The position numbers were made by a program, and so were the translations under genes. A model generated the notes under the pieces. The model was not told the origin of the DNA. It made no database searches and saw only the letters and a list, made by a program, of their open reading frames with translations. A stretch of DNA of 64,000 nt, from contig NC_034009.1 in the NCBI RefSeq assembly GCF_000346465.2, positions 17,077,286 to 17,141,285 on the forward strand, written 5' to 3'. Numbering within the stretch: position 1 is the stretch's first letter; each line of letters begins with the position of its first letter. Below are positions 56,341 to 64,000 of the stretch, piece by piece. This DNA comes from Prunus persica (Eukaryota; Streptophyta; Magnoliopsida; Rosales; Rosaceae).

Positions 56341-57314
56341 CTATTCTGCCGATCACTGTCTTCTTCGACTGCTCTCTTGAGTTGCCTTTCCACTTCTTAG
56401 TTTGAGCACCTTATCTTTGTCTTTGTCTCTGATCATGATTTTCTCGGCTTCCTCCCTTACTATTCTCATTTTTCGAAGTTTTTTCTTCATGGGACAGCCG
56501 TATGCTACCACCTTCCCCTCTTGCATTTGTTTCTGCCATGAGACTGGCATGTTTGAGTCTCTTTACTATTATTTCAATTTCTCTTCTTTCAAATCTCGAC
56601 CCTTTGCCAGTGTCGGATTTAATGGGGAGATAGATGCAACTTTATTTGGGTGCTGCAATTTTATTTTTTGGTGTTGCTTTCTCCAAATCTCGACTCTCAT
56701 ACATCGTCGGATTTGAGGGGGAGTGACACCGCTGCTTATCTATTCTGCTGTAATTGAGCTACCTATCTGTTATGGCTGATTCTTCTACATCTGAGCATCA
56801 GTCGGCTTCTGTTTCTTAAGTGCCACTTTTCTTATGGTTTCGACGACCCCTTCTCTTCAGGGGGAGAGGGGGAGTGAAGAGAAGTTGTCTCTGCAATAAT
56901 GGAAGTATTTGTCATTGTTATTGCTGCTGACTACTATGTCCTTTGCTGGTGCCAGTACCGTTGCTCATACTTGTTAGGTCTCTTACTGGGGACAATGTTA
57001 TTGCTCCTGCCTATTATGACTCTTGTTTGGGACTGTGTTGATTACTGTTGATGATGTCTATTATGTCCATGCCTTGTTGCTCCTGCTGGTGCCAGTGCCT
57101 TGTATTGCTGTTGTTGGTACCAGTATTGTTACTCCTGCCTGTTATGGTGCCAATATTATTGCTCATGTCTTTGCTGGTATGTTTCTGTTATAGTCACGCT
57201 CGTTGACCTTACTTTTGCTCTTGACTTTCTTTACCTTACCTTACCTTATTTTTTCGAGGTTTGGCTTTACCTTGCCTTACCCCATTTTTTAGGGTTTGGT
57301 TTCTACCTTATTTG

Positions 57315-57540
57315 CTGTCGTGCTCACAGGGTTTCTGTGTTCTGCCTTATCTATTTTCGTGCTCACAGGGTTTGTGTTCTGCCTTATCTGCTGCCATGCT
57401 CACAGGGTTTCTGTGTTCTGCCTTACCTATTGCCTTGCTTACAGGGTTTCTGTGTTCTGCCTTATCTATTGTCCTGCTCACAGGGTTTCTGTGTTCTCCC
57501 TTATCTACTGCCGTGCTCACAGGGTTTCTGTGTTCTGCTA
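57315..57540 (+). repeat. 39-bp minisatellite, about six units
   Basis: Units GTGCTCACAGGGTTTCTGTG then TTCTGCCTTATCTATTGTC repeat with small changes. The unit length is a multiple of three in most copies, so translations show a 13-residue periodicity (TGFLCSALSIVLL). Since the surrounding element lacks genes, a coding role is unlikely. Confidence 0.9.
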
Positions 57541-57978
57541 TGTGCCCTATTTTTTAGGGTTTGCTCTTGTGTTTCCGCTGCGAACTTTGCTTTAGTTTGT
57601 CACTTGTTTCACTTGTGGTTGATGAAAAAACATTCTCTACAATTGGTGCTTCTTAGGTATGGTGTTCTGTGACTCGCTTGTCAAGTTGAGTGTGCAAAAT
57701 ATCTTTGCCCAACTTGAGAGGGAGTGTTGGCAAGTCCTTACTTAGCTAGGATTTTGGTTCCTTATTTCATTAGAATTTTGGTTAGTTACCAATTATTATT
57801 TAGTCATACTGTAATAGAGATTTACTTCCTTTTGTAATTTAGATATATTTCCTATTTTATTTAGGGTTAACACATCTTTGTACTTGTATAAATACCTCAA
57901 TATTAGAGAAGAATAATAAGATGAGTGAATATGAGCGTATCTTAGCATAATTGAATATTTACCCTACTTTGTTTGACA

Positions 57979-58802
57979 GTTATCTTCTCCAATCCAATAA
58001 AATCCAATGCAATCTAATAATTTAATCAGTTCAAATCATCAAACATGTTTTGTGTATGTATTTAAGATGCAATGATCTTTTCTTAATATGGGAGATTATA
58101 ATATTCCGAGAAGAATTGCCTGCAATGATTGTGATGGGCGCCTACTACTTGAACACGCTTTTATCTTTCAAGACTTTCGCAGGCTTAAATTCATAATTTC
58201 ATTAATTAATTGTGGTTGCTTTGCCGTTTCCACTTTTCCTCTATTATCTTTAGTAAACCTCCACCTAACAGTCATCAACTACTTTTCCTCTATTGCTATC
58301 ATCTCATCATCTACTCTAGATCTGCTCTCATTCTTTGTTCCATCTCATAGTCATCAACTTCTCTCAGTTCAAACCCAACACCTCACAGTCATTTTCTGCT
58401 TTGTTACTCTCGAATCAAAACTACACACAGTTGGTATGCCTTTCCAATTATTTTCTTCTAATTAATTGTTTCATTTTTGAGTTTATTACCTATGTCGATT
58501 TTTCTTGTTCTTTTTTGTTATTTTTGTTCTGTGTTTTATTAAGGTTTCAGTGTACTTTGTACAAATTTAGGGCTTCGGTGGTCACTGAAATATTTTAGGG
58601 TTTGTCAGCCAGATTCGCATTTATAGTAGATTCTTTTTAGATTACGTACGTGGTTTGAAGCTATAGGCATGTTCAATCAGGCTACTCTGAATTGCTCAAA
58701 CCGAGTATGGTTTTGCTTGAAGTGATCAATTTTTGGCATATGGATGGGTCTGATAATTCTTCAAAAGAACAAGGGTGGCATGTTCATTTTGAATCCAAAT
58801 AT
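57979..58802. other. Gene-free gap between two Copia elements
   Basis: AT-rich. A frame at 58088-58465 (MGDYNIPRRIACNDCDGRLL...) turns hydrophobic and has no recognised family; not called. Confidence 0.4.
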
Positions 58803-61800
58803 TGTTAGTGTTTCTTGTGTTTTCTGGTTTCCATGGAATCTCAAAGCATATATGAGAAAGATGATGAAGAAAGAAAAAGAAAGAAAACGAAAATTACAGA
58901 TAGAATGGATTGTTCTCTCACTGCTCTGCAGAATACCACAAAGGAATTTTTTTTCTCTTCATATCTATATAACCTCATAGGCATAGTGTATGGCATATTA
59001 CCGTTAGCACAGTTAGCTGGATCCCTTACATCACAAAACGATCTCAGCCATACATCTAGCTATCTACTAGGATCATTACACGTGGCATTGTATGTTTTAC
59101 AATCTTATTTAACTAATTCTAATCAGCTAGAGACTTATAATTTAACACTCCCCTTTAAGTCTTGAGCTGACTTCACTCCAAGCAAATTTCTGAGGTAGTT
59201 GAATCGATCCTTAGCTAGTGGCTTTGTGAAAATGTCTGCTAGCTGCTCATTTGTAGGACAATACACCAAATCAATAATACTTTCCTGCAATGCATCTTTA
59301 ATGAAATGATACCTCTTATCAATGTGCTTTGTCTTTTGATGAAACACAGGGTTCTTAGTGATTGCAATTGCAAAGGTGTTATCACATTGCAATGGAGTTG
59401 CTTCAGTTTGAAGTTCTCCAAAATCTTCTAGGACGAACCTGAGCCAAATTTCTTGTGCAGTGGCTTCAGATGCACTTATGTACTCTGCTTCTGCAATAGA
59501 TAGTGCCACACAGTTTTGCTTGACTAAAGCCTGAGAGAAGACACCACTTCCAAAAGAGAATGCATATCCAGATGTGGTTTTACTGTCATCAAGTGATCCT
59601 CCCTAGTCACTGTCATAAAAACCAATCAACATTGCATTATTGCCTTTCACATAGTCTAAACCATAGTCTAGGGTCCCCTTGATGTACCTACGCACTCTTT
59701 TGGCAATTCCATAGTGCTTGCTAGTAGGACAATGCATGAACCTAGCAAGAAGACTAGACGCATGCATAATATCAGATCTAGTGGCTGTGAGATACATAAG
59801 ACTACCCACGATGCTTCTATATTGTTCTTCACTTGCAGCTCCACTTCCATCATCTTTAGTCAACTTCTCAGTTGCCACAAGAGGTGTAGTCACAGTTTTG
59901 CGCTCATTTAAACCAAACTTATTTAGTAAGGAATTTTCATATTTCTTTTGATGCGTGAAAATGCTTGAGCTTGTCTGAATTACACCCATTCCAAGAAATT
60001 ATGAAGAAGGCCCAAATCAGTCATCTCATATACTTCTTCATCATGTCCTTTTTAAACTCTTACAGCATTTCTTTGCTACTGCTAGTGTACACAATGTCAT
60101 CCACATAAATGGATACAATTAGGATGTCTTTGTCTCCCCTTGTCTTGATATACAGAGTTGCTTCACTTAAGCTCTTTTCAAAACCACACTGAGAGAAGTA
60201 GGCATCTATTTCTCCGTACCAGGCTCTAGGTGCCTTTTCAACTCATAAAGAGCCTTATGCAACCTATAAACCTTGTCTTCCTTGCCTTTGATCACAAAAC
60301 CTTCTGGTTGATCTACATAGACCTTTTCTTGCAATACCCTATTTAGGAATGCTGACTTTACATGGAGCTGGTATAATTTCCAGTTCTTCTATGCTGCCAA
60401 GGCAATGAGAGTTTTTATAATGTCCAATCTAGCCACTAGAGCATATGTCTCATCGTAGTCCAATCCGGGTTTCTGAGCATACCCTTTGACAACTAAGCTT
60501 GCTTTATTCTTTTGAACTGAACCATTAAGATTTAGTTTGGTTTTATATACCCACTTGACTCTAATGACTGGCTTCTCAAATGGTCTATCTACTAACTCCC
60601 ACGTGTCATTCTTTTCAATCATGAACAACTCATCCTGCATTGCTTTCAACCAGGATTCATCTTGGGCTACCTCTGCATGTTTCTCTGGCTCCACAATGCA
60701 TAGATTAGATTGAGCAAGGACATCATCTAGTTTTCTCCACTTCAAAGGTGAGTGATCATAAGCTTAAGTATTTCTCTCATCTCTGCTTATATTATCTGAA
60801 GATTCTCGTGATGATGTTTGAGTAGTCAAGAAACCTAAGTCATTTGTCGAAGGACTTTTTTCATGTGGAGATGATGACTAAGATGTTGGTGAAGTAGCCT
60901 CACTTTCACCACCTTCAATTCTGAGACTACCATTGCTTTGACCTTCACCATTAAATGATGCCACATATTGCTCAGAATTCTCTTTCCAGTGCCAAGATCC
61001 CTCATCATCAAAGATAATGTCTCTTGATAAGAAAAGTTTCTTAGAGATTGGATCAAAGATTCTATAGCCTTTCTCACAAGTTGCATAACCAACAAACACT
61101 CCCTTAACACTTTTAGGTTCAAGTTTGTGCCTCAGTTCTGATGGAACAAGAACATAGCATAGAGAACCAAATATACTTAAATGAGCAATACCTGGTTTTC
61201 TTCCACTATAGGCTTCAAAAGGTGTGATGTTGTTCGAAGACTTTGTAGGGCATCTATTCAGAATATACACAGCTATGTGAATAGCTTCTGCCCAAAGGTA
61301 GTAAGGCATCCTTCTATCATGCGACATGGATTTTGCCATTTCAATCACTATTCTATTCTTTCTCTCCACTACTCCATTCTGTTGAGGAGTGTAAGCTAGT
61401 GTGAGTTGTCTCTGAATGCCTTCGTTTTCACATAATTGTATGAACTCATAGGACAAGAACTCTCCTCCTCTGTCACTTCTTAAACACTTCACTTTGTACA
61501 CACACTGCAACTCTGTCATAGCTTTAAACTTTCTGAAACAGTTGAAGGCATCATACTTATACCTTAGAAAATACACCCATGTCATCGTTGTGAAGTCATC
61601 AATGAGTAGCATGAAATACTTGTTTCCTACAATAGACTCATTTCTCATAGGACCATACAAATCAACATGAATTAGCTCAAGAGGAGCATTGGCTCACATT
61701 GCTTGATCTTTTGGAAACTCATCTCTATGTTGTTTTCCATATTGACAACCCTCACACACACCACTGTGCTCTTCTAGATGTGGTAAACCATGCACCATAT

Positions 61801-63524
61801 CCTTGTCTCTTAACTGCTTAAGTCCTTTAAAATGCAAGTGACCTAGCCTTCTATGCCAAGTCCAGGTGCAGTGAGCAACACTTGTCTTCAATGCTATTTG
61901 ATACTCAGGCAGTAGAGATTGAGGATAACATCGATGGAGGATAACATCTATTCTTCTTCATTTGAACTCTGATGATAAGACAACCTAGTGATGAACTATC
62001 AAAAACATTGCATATTCCTCCTCCAAACAGTAAGAAATACCCATGTTCATCCATTTGCCCAACACTTTGTAAATTCTCCTTCACACCTGGAAGATACATC
62101 ACTTCTCTGATGAATTTTCTACCTCTACTTGTGTTTATAACTAGGGTACATCCACAAGTGCATCTATTGGCATTTGAACCTTTTCTGCAACATTTGTCCT
62201 TATATCAACAAGAAGATCCACATTTCTAGTCATGTAATTGCTACAACCACTGTCAATGTACCACTCTCCATTTATCTTTCCCTCATTAATTGTACTATTT
62301 GCAAAGAATAGATTCCCTGCCACCTCCATTTGATTAGCACAATTTTCCTTTTGCACTGTCTTACCTGCAGTACATTCTCTAGCAAAGTGACCAAATCTGT
62401 CACAGTTATAACACTTAAGCTTCCCCTTATATTTGTACTCACCAAAATGAAACTTGGAGCACACTTTACATTGTGATTTTATAGCTTCTTGACTTATTGA
62501 CTGTGATGAGTTCAAGTTTTGTGCAGAGCTAGTCTGTCGAAACTTAGATTTTGATTCCCATTGTTTACTGAGACTAATCAAGACCTTTTGAACAAGCCTC
62601 TCATTCGAGAGAGTCTCACCATATGTTTTCATCTGATTAATCAACTCATTCAATCGTGTAAGATAATCAGATAGAGACTCATTATCACGCATTCTAGTGT
62701 ATTCAAATTCACGTATCAGATTTTGAAGTTTTATTGATCTAATGTGGTCAACACAATGATATTCTCCATACAACAGCTCCCATGGCATTTTAGCTGAGTC
62801 TGCGTTGGTGATACAAGGGAAGATTTGATCGGAAACTGTGTTTTGTATGATACCCAGAGCTTTTGTATCTTTCATAAAGATTACAGCTATTTTCTCATCA
62901 TCTTCATCTTCTGAATTTTCCTTAGCTTTCTTTTTCTTCTTTGAATCAGGAGTCGTAATTCCCTTTTCCACCAGATTCCATCGCCCGTACGACTTGAATA
63001 TGGTTACCATCTTGATTCTCCACAACTCGTAGTTCTCATCGAAGAAGATCGAAGTTCTTACTTCTGAACTTCCAGATCCAGCCATTTCTGATCTCAGATA
63101 AACCAAAAACAAGTTGTTTCAGGTCAAAAATCGAGCTCCAACAACCTTTGCAGAACCTAGAGAGAGCTTCGATATGACTCAATCGATTTCACAGTTCAAA
63201 CGCCCAAATTCAGATGATCGAACCTGGCTCTGAGGCCATGTTAGTGTTTCTTGTGTTTTCTGGTTTCTATGGAATCTCAAATCATATATGAGAAAGATGA
63301 TGAAGAAAGAAAAAGAAAGGAAACGAAAATGACAGAGAGATTGGATTATTCTCTCACTACTCTGCAGAATACCACAGAGGAATTTTTTTCTCTTCATATC
63401 TATATAACCTGAAGGCATATTACCGTTAGCACTCTTAGCTGGATCCCTTACATCACAAAACTATTTCAGCCATACATCTAGCTATCTACTAGGATCATTA
63501 CACGTGGCATTGTATGCCTTACAA
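58803..63524 (-). mobile_element. Copia retrotransposon, minus strand, 5' LTR shortened
   Basis: The 3' LTR (left side) spans 58803-59147, with the purine tract CTTAAAGGGGAG on the minus strand at 59159-59148. The 5' LTR starts at 63239 and matches only to about 63524, lacking the outermost 40 or so bases (TGTTAAATTATAAG...). A primer site TGGCCTCAGAGCCAGG (minus strand, 63238-63223) abuts the 5' LTR, as for initiator-Met tRNA. Gag-pol lies between in the usual Copia order. No target duplication can be read because one edge is lost. Confidence 0.9.
59160..63085 (-). pseudogene. Copia gag-pol, broken
   Basis: Gag starts at 63085 (MAGSGSSEVRTSIFFDENYE), with a zinc knuckle CYNCDRFGHFAREC and the protease motif WYIDSGCSNYMT (about 62240). 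A block between SKQWESK and SKFRQTSS appears deleted, shortening gag by roughly 50-60 residues against relatives. Next come the GAG-pre-integrase region (HRRLGHLHFKGLKQL...CEGCQYGKQ, 61694-61891) and the integrase core (LLIDDFTTMTWVYFL, LRSDRGGEFL, TPQQNGVVERKNR, 60878-61660; D, D, E kept). Reverse transcriptase follows (MIEKNDTWELVDRPFEKPVI, YVDD box near 60092-60106, LDYGLDYVKGN), then RNase H (ALSIAEAEYISASEATAQEI, 59135-59509). Stops and shifts separate the blocks (near 62140, 61900, 61690, 60870, 60390-60000, 59600), so no full polyprotein is possible. Confidence 0.92.
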
Positions 63525-63729
63525 CCTGTTTTGTTTTGGCTGAGTTGTAGTTGACTTCTTTGAGTCCTTGTTGAATCAGATTCCTGCTTTGTACAATTTG
63601 TTTGTAATTCAAATGTGTATATCGTTTCTGATCTTGTAGAATTGAAATAGAATTATGATACAAATTTACCCTGTTTGTGTACATGTTGCGTGCAAAAAAA
63701 AGCATCATAGTCCGAAGCTCCAGCCAGTA
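63525..63729. promoter_or_regulatory. Upstream region of the 63730 gene
   Basis: About 200 AT-rich bases between the Copia element and an ATG. No clear TATA box. The retrotransposon LTR is very close, so the gene's original promoter may be partly displaced. Confidence 0.35.
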
Positions 63730-64000
63730 ATGGAAGAAGACGACGGCAGCAGCAAATATCCTGGAAATGAAATCATCAAATCCAATGGTGCTGATGCTGG
63801 GATCTTCGCCTCTCGCACCTCTGATGTCCGCTGGAGCAACACCGCCGAAGGCCAAGGTTCCAACGTAGGAACGAAACTGGAAGGTGACGGTCACAACTTG
63901 GGCAACATCAAGTACAATATTAGTGATAATACGATTACCGCACTCAATGGAGAGTCAGATGTTGGGATGTTCATCTTTCACAACATAGGTTTCTACTGGA
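63730..64000 (+). CDS. Start of a protein with repeated N-x-I-x3-NG-x2-D-x-G-[IM]-F units (partial)
   Basis: Open from ATG 63730 to the window edge (90 codons), MEEDDGSSKYPGNEIIKSNG... No family recognised. Two units are visible: GNEIIKSNGADAGIFASRTS then DVRW, and DNTITALNGESDVGMFIFHN then IGFYW, spaced about 54 residues apart. The linker is Gly/Asn-rich (AEGQGSNVGTKLEGDGHNLG, NIKYNIS). The second unit resembles FNIVGNNITGIKSERVGIFD of the 44204 product, so the two genes may belong to one family. The acidic start and lack of a signal peptide suggest an intracellular protein. The reverse strand is also open here but has no family features. Confidence 0.6.
   Translation, partial: MEEDDGSSKYPGNEIIKSNGADAGIFASRTSDVRWSNTAEGQGSNVGTKLEGDGHNLGNIKYNISDNTITALNGESDVGMFIFHNIGFYW

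Larger units (their letters stand above)
55696..57978 (+). mobile_element. Non-autonomous Copia-like retrotransposon, 5' LTR truncated
   Basis: The 3' LTR at 57725-57978 starts TGTTGGCAAGTCC and ends TTTGTTTGACA, preceded by a polypurine tract (TTGAGAGGGAG). The 5' side keeps only the last 123 or so bases of the LTR (55696-55818). It is followed directly by TGGTATAAGAGCCAGG (55819-55834), one base off the usual initiator-Met tRNA primer site. The internal 1.9 kb has no gag or pol; it holds two minisatellites and Ser/Leu/Cys-rich frames without family features. It depends on another element for movement. Confidence 0.85.

Noticed and set aside
57100..57672. 190-residue Cys/Leu-rich frame
   Set aside because: Periodicity comes from the 39-bp minisatellite in a gene-less retroelement; all three frames are open, so openness reflects the repeat and not selection.

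Overview
The window is nuclear DNA from a flowering plant, almost certainly a eudicot. Evidence: GT-AG introns in AT-rich sequence, a plant CDKC kinase, plant-type CACTA, hAT, Mutator, Copia and Ty3-gypsy elements, and a GRXS17-type glutaredoxin remnant. A Rosaceae-like genome is my guess from the style of the captured RPN6 and gypsy sequences; I could not test it.

Region 1 (1-17 kb) is host-gene territory. It holds the last exons of a CDKC cyclin-dependent kinase (1431-2756). Next come a truncated copy of a cysteine-rich gene (about 3.55-4.27 kb), a hAT-like MITE (4597-5180) and a SINE (about 5971-6084). A minus-strand proteasome beta-5-like gene with a frame break and a long C-terminal extension lies at 6658-8199. 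A truncated GRXS17 lacking its glutaredoxin domains lies at 9680-11045. A four-exon gene for a small CCHC zinc-knuckle protein of no family I recognise lies at 13186-15100.

Region 2 (17-43.5 kb) is a nest of transposons. A decayed Tat-like gypsy element (from about 18.9 kb) is split after its RNase H region by a complete 13.56-kb CACTA element (24054-37617, target duplication TAC); the gypsy integrase resumes at once at 37621. The CACTA element carries an intact six-exon ORF1 (TnpA-like region, charged coil, Ulp1/C48 protease) and a long TnpD-type transposase gene. It also carries a captured fragment of the 26S proteasome lid gene RPN6, plus dense arrays of a CGACG/CGTCG motif that fill both ends and also the ORF1 introns. 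Downstream lie a MITE around a 100-N assembly gap, a CACTA terminus, and the 3' end of an LTR retrotransposon whose LTR is split by another hAT-like MITE. The matching empty site is preserved in a related LTR copy at 17.45 kb.

Region 3 (43.5-64 kb) has a small predicted gene (44204-44545) and a second, decayed CACTA element (46348-about 55695) with a different subterminal motif (GCGCGACGA). Its TnpA-like gene is interrupted by a 2.2-kb probable solo LTR. A 5'-truncated non-autonomous Copia element with minisatellites (55696-57978) and a minus-strand Copia element with broken gag-pol (58803-about 63524) follow. The window ends inside a gene (63730 onward) whose product shares a short repeated motif with the 44204 gene.

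The most unusual points are the intron-resident motif arrays and RPN6 capture in the large CACTA element, its apparently lost splice acceptor, the zinc-knuckle gene with a duplicated exon, and the small repeat-motif proteins.
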